DNA from: Apiospora phragmitis
Taxonomy: Eukaryota; Ascomycota; Sordariomycetes; Amphisphaeriales; Apiosporaceae
Direction: 5' to 3'
NCBI GenBank assembly: GCA_038363925.1
Contig: JAQQWL010000010.1
Coordinates: 62,001 to 126,000 of the forward strand
Length of the DNA: 64,000 bases
The notes beneath the pieces were generated by a model, which did not search any database, was not told where the DNA came from, and worked only from the letters and a program-made list of their open reading frames with translations. Made by a program: the position numbers and the translations under genes. Position 1 is the stretch's first letter, and each line of letters starts with the position of its first letter. Below are positions 21,843 to 33,662 of this stretch, piece by piece.

Positions 21843-24800
21843 GGTGTCGGTGAGGAATGCCAGCCCATTTCTCGGTGGAGGGCCTGGCAAAGCTGCTGTC
21901 TCTTCTTTTTTATTTCGTCTCTCTCTCCACTAGCTTGGACTGCTGTGACGGTGTGGTCGCTTCGGCGGGCGATGTGCAAGTCGCACGGTCAAGCATGCAG
22001 AAAAGGAGAACTGCATCGGGGCATGAGGTCGGGAAAAGAAGAAAAAGAGGAGCGGGAAGACAGATGGGATTAAGTGGACGACGGGTCACAGTCTTTTCCT
22101 GACCAACGTACGAGTGCGTTTGAGGAGAAATTGAATCCAAGAGAAGTCGAGAACTTAAGGAGGAATTGGCAGTCCTTCGCCCTCAGTCGTAGGCGTCAAA
22201 GCCAAGTAGCCAAGACCATGGCCAAGCATTCGCTTGCTCACCAAAAGTCTCGGCAGACTTCGCCCTCTTTTCTTCCTATCTCAACTCTCTCGTTTGCCAA
22301 GACGAGAATGAAAAAGAAACAATGAAAAAAGACAGTCGATGTGGTACTCAAGAGAAGGGGTCAAAAAGTGGTGCATCTATTCTATACCTACATGCACCTA
22401 GATGCTTACCTCATATCATCGCTTTGGCTTCATATGCACTCGGTGACTTGAAGCTGACAACGACGACGACGATTACATGTACTCCAACATACAGCCAAGT
22501 AGTTGTCCAGCAAGTCCAGACAGCAAGCAGCAAACCAACCGGCTCATTCCGCCGCAAATGGGCAGTGAAATCAGTCAAGTTCTATCAATAACTCATACGA
22601 AGCCGGGCCTTGGTTTCTGGACAGGCCATGGCCCTGCAGATCCATCCCTCCCCACGCCCGTTCGGACAAGGCCCATCCTTTTGCCAATCCCAACTACGCC
22701 CGCAGGCCAGACGCCGACGCCGCTTGGTATCGCCGCCTAGACCTTGCCAACCCGCTTGGCGAGTGCGCAGCCGGCCTCGTTGGCACTTGGGGGGGGGACG
22801 CAACGCAACACTTGGGGTCGCGGGCAAACACTTGGCGCGCCCCGACGGCTAGTCAGTCATTTCAATCATGTGCTATTTCCTGTTCCTTCTGTTACCTTAA
22901 CTTTTGAACATTTCCTGTTTGCCAATGTAAACTGCCTGCACATATATTTCCGCCCCGTTCCAGCGAGTCATCACGCCGCAATCATTTCCACGTTTGTCGG
23001 AAACGCTTGGCGCCCTCATTCTTTCCTGTGGATTCCGCCAGCAGCAGACGCATGCAGAAGAGGAAGAAGAAGAAGCAAAAAAGTCCAAGGGGCCCTAGAC
23101 GCGCCGCGGAAAAACAAGAGAAAGCGGGCGTCGCACGTCGAACTTTATTGCTGTGTTGACGCTGATCTGGTGATGACCACGCTGCGACACGATCTGAGGG
23201 ACTTGGTTCGTCCTTGTCGCTGTCACTGGTGAGAATGCCGCGGTGCCAAGCAGTTGGGAAGTTTCTGGCGGTGTACCACTGTACATTCAATCGTCTCTGC
23301 TTGCCGTTAGGTAGTGACAAATGGAAGTTGCAGTGCTGAGCCTCAACCCTGCCGCCTCACCCTTCAAGTTTCCCGTCTCAACCTTCCCGCCTCCACCTCA
23401 CCCCAGAAGACTCGAGTCTGTCATCTGTCGCTTGAAAAAAGCAAAGCAATATGGATATTAACGCCACAAGCTGAGATATGTGTGTATTGATTAAAAGCCC
23501 GAGTCAAGCGAGAGGCTCTTCGACGCCAACCTGATTGCCTGCCCCTTGTGTTTGCAATGCTGCTCGTCTGCCGCTGTCCCATTGCTCGTCACCGGCCCCG
23601 ACTCCGACGGATCCAACGCCTTCCGGCCCCACAGCAGATGAGATGGGCAGCTTTGATCACCAGACTGCTACGGACTGATTCCAGATACTGTCGTTTCCCT
23701 TCGCGCTGCCTGGGACCAATCAGAAGCCGGGGTGTTGATTGGGAGTCCCAATATGTAACTGCTCATGTTACGGTGGACCCTTCCACTCACACCGCCATCG
23801 TGGCACGTCCATACGATGGGCTTACTTACCTTACCCACGAAGCCAGGATCTCACCACTTCGTCTGTGTCGCTCTGATCGAATACAACCACTGTCCGGCAT
23901 CGTAAGATTATGACCAAGTATGTGGTCACAACTAGTGTCTTGTCGTCAGCCTCTCCTTCTTTGGAGGTTGATATCTGTTTAAAAGCCACGACTAGTAGAT
24001 TTCAGAATGTGAAGATGACCTAAACCTCTATCTCTTGGACTCGGAAGTCGAGTGCCTACTTCTCCGCGGAATCAGCTGAACATTCGAGACCTAGCTGACG
24101 ACTCCTGTATCAACTGTTCCCTCATCTTCGCCTAGCTCTCCTCCTTCGGGCTCTACCTGCGGCTTACCCCAGACAAGCGATGTCGTATCATCGTCTATAT
24201 TCTGGTCGATTTCGTTAGCGCGTATGGTATTACATGTAAAGTTGACCCAGCATGGCTGCTATGGCCAGGTCCAATAGGGGTCAGTTAGACAGCCAGGACA
24301 AGATGCCAGAGATGAGAAGCTATACTCGTGGGCTCCCAGTTGAATAAACACAGGCCAGTGGCTATCGAGGCAACCATTGTTACGATGCCTGTCGCATCAC
24401 TTCTGCATATATGTTTGATACTAATCCGGAGATCTTGTGCCCCGCAAGCGGCCTGCACATGACAACATCGCTGACATCTCGAGATGACACTGGTTGCCAA
24501 AACCAAAGGGTAAGAAGCAGGCAGGTTGCAAGAAAAGAGTGACGAAACCGACGAACTCCTGAAGCAAAGACTGAGCCGCCCGACAAGACAACTCAACAAG
24601 GTTATCATGTCTGCACTACAAACCCGACCGGCCTACATGACAAAAATGAGCCAACGTATCCGGCAGCGATCACGATCCTTCGCCACGGTTGCATCTACCG
24701 ATCGGACCGAAGCGGGGGCTGCAAGGATAGTATGCAGGCCGCCATCCACCCCTGTCTGAATGTGTGCTGTGAACAATGGTCACATTCCCCGATCTTCTCG

Positions 24801-25087
24801 GGGAGATAAAGGATCCTTGTGGAGAGCACCGTTGCTGTGCCGCAAGCTAATTAACCGGCATAGTGGGCCGGCTCTCATGCGGGCAGGAGAATTGAGTAAA
24901 GGGTTTCCACCTCGGACTCCGCATCTGCAGCGGCGGGCAGCCCGAGTGGCGGGTTCGAGAGGGGAGATTCGGGGGAGCTCGCAATAAAGACCGCATGCAT
25001 GCCTCTGGTTGCAATACTCCGACGAACGGAGAACAAAAAGTCTACGGGAAACATCTTCAGAATCTTTGTGACCACCTCCTTCCCAAC
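21843..25087. other. Long intergenic region, no gene recognised
   Basis: 3.2 kb between the divergent 4-TM gene and the SDR. Open frames up to about 160 codons (22744-23232, 23548-23913) show no familiar motif, no start context and no conserved splice pattern. It includes purine-rich tracts around 22000-22060 and 22280-22350. Confidence 0.5.
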
Positions 25088-25995
25088 ATGTCGCTCCCAG
25101 CCACTTTCCAGAACAAGGTCATCGCCATCACCGGGGCTAGCCGCGGGATCGGCCTGGCAGTGGCCAAGTACGTTCTCGCCCGAGGGGCCACGGTCTCCAT
25201 GTGCGCCACGTCGAGCGAGAACCTGGCCAAGGCCCTCGAGGAGATCCACCAAGAGCTCCCGGACGCCAAAGACCGGGTAATGACCTGCGTCGTGGATATC
25301 AGCAAGCTGGAAACGGTCAAGGCTTGGGTCGAGCAGACGGTGGCGAAATTCGGCCCGCTGGATGGGTGCTGCAATAACGCCGGTCAGTGAAGTTTCCCCT
25401 CAAAAGCATCTGTGCTAACTCGTGGTGCACAACAGGCAAGGAGCAGCGCAAGCTCTACCCCATGACGGATCTGGACGAGACTACTTCCACGAAATAATCA
25501 ACGTCAACGTCTGTGGCCTGTTCCACTGCCTCAAGGAGGAGATGAAAGTCGTCAAGGACGGGGGCAGCATCGTCAACCTAGGCAGCGTCGCCAGCAACTA
25601 CGCCAGCGCCGGCACGTCGGCCTACGCCGCCGCCAAGCATGCCGTGCTCGGCCTGACCAAAGCGGCCGCCTTCGAGGGTGCGCCTCGGGGCATTCGGGTG
25701 AATGCCATGTGCCCGTAAGTCTGTCCGATTGCTCAAAGGAAGAAAAACTGCTTATCATGTTCTCTACCCGCGCAGCGGCACCGTCAACACCACGATGATA
25801 ACCCAGGCCTATGAGACGGCCAAGGGCGACTTCTACCTAACCCCGGAGAAGACGCCGACTTTGATGCAGCGCCTGGCAGAGCCCGAAGAGATTGCGGCGT
25901 TCATTGCGTTCCTGCTGGGCGACGACTCCAAGTTCATCACCAAGGCGACGTACTACATCGACGGAGGTTGGCTGGAGGGCAACTTCACCTCGTAG
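25088..25995 (+). CDS. Short-chain dehydrogenase/reductase (classical SDR), one frame break
   Basis: Exons 25088-25382, 25436-25714 and 25776-25995 (introns 53 and 61 bp, the first with a CTAAC branch box) give about 264 residues. Rossmann motif TGASRGIG (residues 14-21), NNAG near 97, catalytic Ser in NLGSVAS, and YAAAK as the catalytic Tyr/Lys pair. The C-terminal IDGGW is typical of classical SDRs. In exon 2 the frame breaks at 25479, where one G appears to be missing: DLDE is followed by DYFHEIINVNV only if GAG-GAC is restored. The substrate cannot be told; NAD(P)-dependent alcohol/ketone chemistry is the family role. It stands alone between long intergenic stretches. Confidence 0.82.
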
Positions 25996-26342
25996 ACGAG
26001 GCAAGGCGTTGGCGAGCTGGGGTTGCGTTCGATTTTGCTGCCAAAAGGGTTCAATGAAGCAAACTGGCCAGGTCAAGGCTGCATCCGGAGGGTCTGCGAC
26101 ACGGACTCGGCACCGACTTGCGGCAAGCCCGGCCCGGCGTGGAGACAGGACGAACTGAGGTTCAAGGGCCGAGCTGAGCCGGATGTGCTCAGGGTTAAAC
26201 CCGAGACTTGAGTATGATAGCGAATGTTTCCGACTGGAATATTGCAAAGAAGAATCAATAGAAACAACCACGCTATATCCATGTTCACTTTAATACAAAA
26301 ATAGACTCTACCTACCTAGTGGTACACAAGTCCTTCATCTAA
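25996..26342. other. Convergent intergenic region
   Basis: Short 3'-3' spacer between the SDR and the minus-strand gene ending at 26343. Nothing else seen. Confidence 0.6.
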
Positions 26343-27679
26343 TTACTTTCCCCCTTGGCTCTGCTGGCAGCTCGAATACACGCCTTTGCGATGCATCATG
26401 GCCATGAAGTTCTGCACAGTATAACGATCCAGAATGGGATTGCTTTGTTGAGAAGTGCAAAGGGGTCTTAGGGGGTAAAGGTGGCGGTGATCGAGGAGCA
26501 GTTGCATCACGGTCCCCATATCGATAATCCTTGCCAGATGAGATTCCTTGGTCACTGATGCCATAATAGGAGGAGACCCAATAACCAGTCCTCCGCAGAA
26601 TATCACATTCCTAAGACCCGCCTGGACAGCGGCCTGTGTATCCTCGACAAGGCGTGCCGTTGTATCTTCCCCAGTATTAGTACCATTTACGTTGATGACA
26701 ATGTTTACAGGGGTGTTGAAGATGGTTTTCTGGATAGTTACTGAAGTCTTCGACTGCGGCAATGGAGTGTAGTCCGACAGCAACAACGCGAGCCCAGATT
26801 CGTCAATTGATGTGTTGCCTGGCCTTTCCGTTCCCAGTGACTGTGCCTTGTCACCCGTGTAAACCGCAATCAATGGCTCCTGGGTTGGTTTCTTCGATTG
26901 TATGGATGGAAAAGGGGCAGCAAAGTTACCGGAAGCACCGGTGCCACTTGTCAACTGCTCATACGAGGGCGGATGGACAGCAGTTGAGCTCGGCATCGAA
27001 TGTGATGATGTCGTCGTTATCGATGCGGTGTGAATGCTCGTACTCGAAGTAGCGCTGATGCCGACTTGACAAACTGAGACAGATAGATTAGCTTTGAGTG
27101 CTTGACCTCTCTTGCTACCGAACGCATACCCTCCGATGGAACCGATAATCCCCCTAACAGCTCGATCAAGAGGCCCATGTCTTGAGGGGTTCGGTTATGC
27201 TCAATGCGTCCAAAGCTGGGATCACTTTGTTTGGCATCCGAGGCACTGCTGCTTCCCAGTTGCCGCAGGTAGGCCAACTCCGAGGAGACGGCATTGTGGT
27301 GGTGATTGATCAGCGGCAGATGCTTGCGAAAGCTCTCCTTGTCCGAGTACGTCCACCAGAACCGCTTGGCGAAGTTGGTCTTGCCGCTGTGCATCTCGGG
27401 CCGGCTCTTCTCCACGAGGGCGGCCACGTCCTGCAGGCTGCGAAGCGCGGACTCGATGACGTGATTGACATGGGCCAGGTCGCTGGGACGATGACGGGTG
27501 AGAAGGTCGATGTGCTCGTTGCGCTTCACGATCAGCTTCTGCACGTTCGTGTGACAAACTCGGACGAGCTCGAGACAGGACCGGATGTCGTCCGGGACCT
27601 TGTCAAACTCGAGGACCAGCGAGAGGAGTCGCGATGGCTTCATTGGAAATGCTGCGGCATCGGTACGTGCTAGCTCCAT
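26343..27679 (-). CDS. Fungal STAND-type N-terminal-domain protein without NTPase
   Basis: Exon 1 27679-27130, intron 27129-27074 (56 bp, GTATGC...GCTAATC...CAG), exon 2 27073-26343; 426 residues. The N-terminal ~200 residues are helical, with EFDKVPDDIRSCLELV, VCHTNVQKLIVKRNEHIDLL, VEKSRPEM and HHNAVSSELAYLRQL blocks. They resemble the N-terminal domain found in many fungal proteins annotated as NACHT/STAND N-terminal or HET-associated. The second half is Ser/Thr-rich, then a mixed region (TPVNIVINVNGTNTG) with no nucleotide-binding motif, so it would be a stand-alone adaptor-like protein. An in-frame ATG at 27793 would lengthen it by 38 residues; the 27679 start precedes the conserved part. 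Role in signalling or incompatibility is inference from the family. Confidence 0.6.
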
Positions 27680-28209
27680 GGTGTCCCCAGCTTGCGTAAG
27701 TTGGAGACACGATTGCGGAGTCTCCATTTTCAGGCTTGTAATTGCTTCAATAAACAGATGACGGAACCTCGTCTTGACCATGTAACGGAGCAACAGGTCG
27801 GATAGTTGGTTCTTGTCCTGGAGAGCGTAGCTTTCCTACCTGACCAGAATCCGAGAGCCTCGTTTACATACCACAAATAGAAAGCGGGGGGTCACGTATG
27901 GAGTGTAAGAAAAGCGAGACTTGGATTGATTACTTTTTGTCACCCTCTGTTCAGTGGCTGGCTCGGCGAAACTGAAGTTCATGGGGGCTCACCTGCATTA
28001 CCAGGCGCATGCTGACCCCCAGAAACGTGACACAAGAGCACTAACGTCACATTCGAGGCGTAAAAAGGTCAGGCTGTAGGATCCTCTTCATGCATGGCAC
28101 GTGTCCAGCCTGGTCGTCTACGCCGGTATGGGTGCTGCAGTCGAGTGAAAGAAGACATCGAATTAGGGGGGTAATATCAGAACGAAAAGCAACGACCAAC
28201 CACAAGCGC
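27680..28209. other. Intergenic spacer between two minus-strand genes
   Basis: Promoter side of the STAND-N gene and 3' flank of the membrane-protein gene. No gene or element recognised. Confidence 0.55.
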
Positions 28210-29442
28210 TCAGATCTTGGCGACGACGGGAGCCTCGACCAATCGTGGGACGCCACGCCTCTCGCCCCCTTGGCCGCCCAGCTTCTGTAATCCTGGATGT
28301 AACACCAAGGACTCGTGCTGACCTCGGCCCTGACTTGGGTGTGTGTACAGGAATTGCCACTCGCAAGGCTGTGAAAGTAGGATGTAGCCGAACTTGGCGC
28401 ACTCGAAGGCCACGGCCTGCAGGTGGCTTCTTTGTTTTGCCCGAGACAGTCCATCGACATTGACAAATGGACCGAGGAAGTCCAGCAGCACAGATGTCAA
28501 CACCTCCACCTGAGGCTTGACCGCCTCTTCTTTCGGGACAAGTGGTAGACGATGGCTTCGGTGCGGCTGCATAAGGTAGACTGTCAGAGTGCGCCACCGA
28601 TACAAGGCTGTTCCAAAGACTATCCGGGTAATGGTTAGCTCAGGTCTATAGAAATAAAGGAGAGCAAGAGGAAAATATATCATATACGTACCATCGGAGT
28701 TCCCACCACCGCGCTCGACAGCAGGGACAGATCTGACAAAACCAGCGACGTGCTGAGGCAGTATCGACATGGGGCTACGCGAACTGAAGTCGATGCTCTT
28801 CACCAAGACCTGCGCGATGATATGTTGAAGGGCGGCAGCACGGGTGCGCGGGTCCAGCGCCAGCGACACAATAGCATCGGGCTGCAAGGTGTCGTTGGGC
28901 ACAAGTCCGAGCTTTTCTGTGGCATGTTGGAGAGTGACCGCATCCACATCAACGGGCTGGTGGTGATAGAAGTTGGCGAGGTGCTGCTGGAGCAGTTTGA
29001 ATATGTTTTGGTATTCCTCCGCCAGCTGCCTGTCCGGTGTCGCATCGAGTAAGAACGGGTCGATGTGCGAAAATGCATCGAAGGGGCCGTGGCCCTTGGG
29101 ATCAACCCTCTGATTGTGTGTCTCTTTAGGTCGTGGATGAGCGCCGGCAGGCTGGCGTTTACGCTTCCTGAGCCTGAAGACGAGTAGCGATATGGCAATT
29201 CCAAGGAGCAAGCCGCCTACCAAGGCGCCGACGGCAGCTCCAGCGAGAGTGCCGAACGTGATGGAAGACGAACCAGGTGGAGTTGGGGCTCCAGTGGAAG
29301 AGGCAGAGGCAGCAGGGGAAGCGGCAGTAGGAGTAATGGAAGCGGCAGAAATTGGAGAAGTAGAAGTAAGAGGAGCCATAGGAGGAGTAGCAGTAGAGCC
29401 AATTACAACGCCATCAGCGCCTGGAGCATTAGATGAAGCCAT
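28210..29442 (-). CDS. Single-pass membrane protein with conserved fungal cytosolic domain
   Basis: Exon 1 29442-28692, intron 28691-28620 (72 bp, GTACGT...GCTAAC...TAG; in frame, so easily read through), exon 2 28619-28210; 386 residues. The first 60 residues are Ser/Thr/Ala/Pro-rich and probably glycosylated. One TM segment (AGAAVGALVGGLLLGIAISL, about residues 67-86) is followed by the basic stop-transfer RKRKRQ. The ~280-residue cytosolic part contains LLDATPDRQL, FKLLQQHLANFYHH, RSPMSILPQHVAGFVRSVP and a final HPGLQKLGGQ...VEAPVV. These recur in lineage-expanded fungal proteins of unknown function next to a WSC-like or mucin-like stalk. The layout suggests a cell-surface sensor or anchor; function unproven. 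Confidence 0.72.
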   Translation of the reverse strand: MASSNAPGADGVVIGSTATPPMAPLTSTSPISAASITPTAASPAASASSTGAPTPPGSSSITFGTLAGAAVGALVGGLLLGIAISLLVFRLRKRKRQPAGAHPRPKETHNQRVDPKGHGPFDAFSHIDPFLLDATPDRQLAEEYQNIFKLLQQHLANFYHHQPVDVDAVTLQHATEKLGLVPNDTLQPDAIVSLALDPRTRAAALQHIIAQVLVKSIDFSSRSPMSILPQHVAGFVRSVPAVERGGGNSDGTYMIYFPLALLYFYRPELTITRIVFGTALYRWRTLTVYLMQPHRSHRLPLVPKEEAVKPQVEVLTSVLLDFLGPFVNVDGLSRAKQRSHLQAVAFECAKFGYILLSQPCEWQFLYTHPSQGRGQHESLVLHPGLQKLGGQGGERRGVPRLVEAPVVAKI

Positions 29443-29979
29443 GTCGCTGGAGTCTGTGAGGTATAAACCGAAGGTCCAGATCCGCGATGAATATGGTAGT
29501 TCAGGTTATGTCCAAGATCTCATCTCATTATAAGCAAGCGACAGCACTCGATATCTGGGAAAGTGATGGTAACCACGACCTGGTGTGCACCACAGACACC
29601 AGGCTGGACCATTGCCAGGGTATCACAAAGGTGGCGCAAGTGAGAACACCATGTAATATGAGGCAGGGTGGTAGGAGCCAAATTACTACCTACCTTAAGC
29701 GCTTGCCTCACCGAGTTCAGCTTTTAAAAGCCTTTTGGTCTCTAAAAATAGCATAGAGTGGCCAGGCTCTACTGTGGGCTGGTTCTGCACCCCCACGAGG
29801 CTTGCAGCTCAAAAAGACATTTATTTTATTTCATTGAATGCAAGTCCCATCTTATAGCCTGACGCAGGCCGTGTGTCCAGGAGCCCCTCGCCTGCTGACA
29901 CCGGTCAGTGTTAGAGAACTTTTGGAGCTCAGAGTCAGTGAACCAAGTACTGCTCAGGAGAGCCACCAGCGGAATCACA
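29443..29979. other. Divergent intergenic region
   Basis: Shared upstream region of the membrane-protein gene (minus) and the Hsp70-like pseudogene (plus). No element recognised. Confidence 0.5.
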
Positions 29980-31801
29980 ATGAGCAACCCAGATATCATA
30001 GTGTCCATTGACTTGGGCACGACATTTACCGGTGAGCGCTGCGTTTCGTCGTTTCTGAATGCATTCTCCTCAGAGATCATGTAACCACTGACCGAGTAAT
30101 TGTTGAAGGCGTCGCATGGACAACCCCGCGAAGACCTATCGACGTTCTTCACAACTGGCCGGGTACCGGAGATGGAAGTGAAAAGAAGGTGCCCACCATC
30201 CTTCTGTATCCCCACGGCCATACCACGCCGTCGTCCTGGGGCTACAGCTGCCTGTATAACGAGAGCTGCGACTAGACACGGCGTGAATTCTTCAAGATTT
30301 TCCTGGACCAGGATACCCTCGAGGCCACCCGGCGGCAGGGACTCTCGGCCGTGCCCGAAACGACGGCCGAAGCGCGAAAGTATGTGACGGACTTTCTCCG
30401 CCACGTCTACGAGACGGACCTTGCGTTGATGCAGGTCACGAGCGTCGACGCCGAGTTCCCGCAAATGCGGCAGATCGCCGAGGTCCAGGGTACGGGCATC
30501 GGCGCGACGCAGGTCGACCGCCTGTTCGCCCGGCTCGTGGCGCAGCGGCTCTCGGCGTTTCCCGACGTGCTGACGCAGGTGCCTCAGAACCTGCCCGCAC
30601 GCATGGCTCGCAGCCCCTACTTCCGGATGATGAAGTATACGTTTGGCGAGCGGGCCTTTATGGAGCTGCCGCGCCACTACGTCCAGATGGAAGGTGTGTC
30701 TTGCGACTTCAGCCACGCGGAGGCGGGCATTGACCAAGGTCGGATGATGTTCACCATGTAAGATCTTCTGGTTGTCATCCAAAACAAGGATACTGATCCA
30801 AAATGCTTACCGGTATCCTTACAGTGGAGAGTTCGAGGCCCTTTTTGGCCCAGCTGTTCAAGGCATTGTGAGCCGCGTGACGGAACAGCTGAATTGGCTC
30901 CAAAGGCGGGGGAGAACAGAAGAAGTGGTAAAGTGCCCCTGAATCCAAGCCCATACTTCTGAACCTAGTGCCTAACTCCATCAATCAGAAGTACTTCGTC
31001 CTTTCAGGGGGCCTCGGCAGCAATAAGTACGTGCAAACCAAACTGCGACAGCACTTCGAAAACTCCGGGCATCCGAATGCCGGCCGCGTCGCGATCCTGT
31101 GCGCGCAGGAACCCCAGCTCGTGGTGGTGCGGGGCCTGCTCGAGGACCGGAAGCAGCGGATGGAGTCCGGCAGCAACAACCAATCCGTACTCGCCAGCCG
31201 GATCGCCCGCGCGAGCTACGGCGTGGTCGTCAAGCAGGTCTGCTCGGCGGTGCAGCACTTCGACGCCGACGTCCAGGAGGACCGGTTCGACAAGAAGACC
31301 AAGTTCGCCCTCAACCAGATCCAGTGGCTCATCAAGAAGGGCGACACAGTGACGCCGGGAGACCCGCTCGTCAAAACGCTGCACATCCGATTGGCGGCGG
31401 ACGACACGACCCGGGCCTGGGATACCAAGTTCGTGGTATCTCACAATGAACCATCCTTCTTACCAGCGAGCTTGAAACATGGTGAGATGCCTTGAACCCT
31501 TGCACGTCTCGAATCGCTGGCTAATAGCAATTCGTTTCCCGCAGCCGGTGCCGTTCGACTTTGCGAAGTGAAGAGCAACTTGACAGGGGTGGAGCAGCAC
31601 CAGCTGACCATGAAACACAAGCGCGGCACCTGCTTCAAGGCCGGGTACAAGTTCTACATCTGCGAGTTTGAGATCCGCGTCATCGTGGCCCCGGCCGATC
31701 TCCGGTTCGAGCTCTGGTTCGGAGGCACCAGGTTCTCGAGTGACCACGAACCCATCACGGTTACTTGGGACGAGGTAGGGGCCAGGGCGAAAGGGGTTTA
31801 G
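29980..31801 (+). pseudogene. Hsp70-like (Hsp70/actin-fold ATPase) gene, broken
   Basis: Five exons are visible: 29980-30031, 30109-30757, 30825-30927, 30989-31481 and 31545-31801, with introns 77, 67, 61 and 63 bp. The N-terminus VSIDLGTTFTG is the phosphate-1 loop of the Hsp70/actin fold. Later blocks (TDLALMQVTS, IGATQVDRLFARLVAQRL, YFVLSGGLGSNKYV) match the large fungal Hsp70-like family related to animal HSPA12. Two real lesions are seen: a TAG at 30273-30275, where CAG->TAG would fit RIP chemistry, and an in-frame loss of roughly 100-120 residues between FLRHVYE and TDLALMQ (about 30413), which removes the middle of the ATPase domain including the GGGTT phosphate-2 loop. Splice sites and the C-terminal part remain good, so loss looks recent. 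Confidence 0.85.
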
Positions 31802-32312
31802 GGGATTGAGAGCATGATAGAGGTTTACCGCATTCACGCACGTCCGTGGGTAGTCGTGGGTCTACAGCCAACCAGGGTATCGCAGCTGGTGTAACAAGAA
31901 GGATATGGTGTAGGAACCGAGAAGTAAACACAGAATCAATGGCTGTCCTCATCGAAGAGCCCACAGATCAAATTAACTGCATGTCCGCATGTCGCCTACT
32001 TCGTTCTGTGTGGTGTACAAGTGCTCTTTGAATATTCATTTGCCTTAGACGACGAATCCATAATAGCAGATCTGCCTGGGGAAAAGGGGAGAGGGGGTGA
32101 CCGAAAACGGTAAAGAATGACTTGACTTGAACCAGCGTCTCGGCGAGAAGTGTCTCGCCAGATCTACTCTGACTCACCCACAGTCTGGCGTACTGCACCA
32201 CGTGCCCTGTTATTGATAGTGGCTCGCTTGATTGGATCATATACTTCCTGCGAGTATAGAAGATGGAGCATGTCTAATATTAGAGGAAAAAGGGGTAAAT
32301 AATCAAAAAGTG

Positions 32313-32391
32313 TTAGACACGGAAGGATTCGAACCTCCGCCCCCAATGGAACCTTTCACGCTGGGTAATGCAACCATTACACTGCATGCCC
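32313..32391 (-). tRNA. tRNA-like element, isotype unresolved
   Basis: The minus strand has a 7-bp acceptor (GGGCATG with CGTGTCT, three G-T pairs), a D-arm-like GTGTAATGG, T-arm GGAGG-TTCGAAT-CCTTC with a good B-box, discriminator A, and a T5 Pol III terminator five nt downstream (32304-32308). The anticodon arm is unclear. CCCAG can pair with TTGGG but leaves a 14-nt loop, which would mean an intron of about 7 nt and a non-U at position 33; shifting by one gives a GAA-like loop with a poor stem. Either a tRNA with a tiny intron or a decayed copy. Confidence 0.4.
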
Positions 32392-33574
32392 GTATTTACT
32401 TATTTGATATAGGAAAATTGCTTTGTTTAGATCTATGGTATGACATCTCTGCTTGATAAGGTTCCTGAGACCCACGGGTCCTGTTGGCAGACGCAACAGC
32501 ACTATCTCAAAAGACTGCAATCCGTTGGGGACAGAGGAGGTTAGCTAATGTGCCATGCGCAGGTTCTATGAATCACACTCCATCATAAATACATGTTTTC
32601 CCACTTTCCATAGTGCCAAGTGCCCGTGGAATGTAGCAAAACTGCCGGATGAAGTGGTTGAACTATAGCAGGGACAGAAAAGGTGCCTTCGGTTGGCCAG
32701 TCCCAATGCACGACCCCCTGATAGTCCAATGAGTACGGATCGGCATCAATTAGTGGTCCTATGCGAAGAAAGGACGATGTTATACTCGGCAATCTGTGTG
32801 CTGTTGTGAGAACCAGCACTCACTAGGGTCTGGGCTATGATGAGATCTTGGTATAGGGGCTGCACAAGAGTCTCAACATGATCCAAGCTTACAATCTGTA
32901 CGGGGTCAAGTGGTCTTTTACTCTCCTCAAGCCCAAGGGAAGAAGTGATGAAGACATCGTGTCGGCATCGGGCTATGTAAAAGACGTGGGGTTGTAGTGG
33001 AAAGAAAGGCTTCGGATTGTATGCCAAGGTCTATCATACTTGCACAGCTCCGGTTATGGTCCCGGAAGATTGATGTTCAACTGGAAGGCACACCGTAGAA
33101 TGCTTTTGGAGCTTAACAGCTAACGCCAGGCTCCATTCCAATTGAATAGACTGGGATTGTCTGATCACCGGAGCTCCGTTGCTGCTGTTCAAGTTTTGTA
33201 GTAGAAGTCGAAGAACTCTTTCACTACTGGTGCGCCTACACTGGATCAGAACTGCCGTATCTAGCTTCAGCGTACAAGCCCACTAGAGCGCCAGTATTGA
33301 AATTATTTGATCGAGTGAAGTCAGATAATTTGATGCCAACTTGCCAGAGTGGCTGGGCACGGAAAGGCAAATGTGGAAGATGACGGGTGGTCGTCCAACG
33401 TCCCGACAAGCTGGGCGCCACGCCAACACGGCCCGCTTCCGCTTTAGGTGCTACAGCACACCTGTGGACCCTCCACCAACAACAATAGCGCATTTGGCCA
33501 ATTCTGGAAGCATCAGGGCAGTGCCAGAGAACACGCGTCGTCATATTGGAACACCACAACAACTTGCACTCGTG

Positions 33575-33580
33575 TATAAA
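33575..33580 (+). promoter_or_regulatory. TATA box of the PLD-like gene
   Basis: TATAAA 83 bp upstream of the ATG at 33663. Confidence 0.45.
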
Positions 33581-33662
33581 ACCATTTACGACAATCCATC
33601 TTGCTAGACACTGCAACGTAGCACGCATCTTCTCAATTATCAGTTTCCTGCCCCTTTACCAA

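Larger units (their letters stand above)
31802..33662. other. Intergenic, contains a tRNA-like element
   Basis: No protein gene recognised. A tRNA-like sequence lies at 32313-32391 and a TATAAA lies 83 bp before the PLD gene. Small open frames here lack motifs. Confidence 0.5.

Noticed and set aside
22744..23913. Open frames of 121-162 codons in the 3.2-kb intergenic region
   Set aside because: No recognisable domain, Kozak context, splice pattern or codon bias like the genes around them.
26996..27060. A 33-bp intron starting at GTCAAG in the STAND-N gene
   Set aside because: Too short. A 56-bp intron with donor GTATGC and the same acceptor gives a proper length and keeps the frame.
29826..30782. 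318-codon minus-strand frame
   Set aside because: Shadow of the Hsp70-like exons; no family match, while the plus strand shows clear motifs and splice sites.
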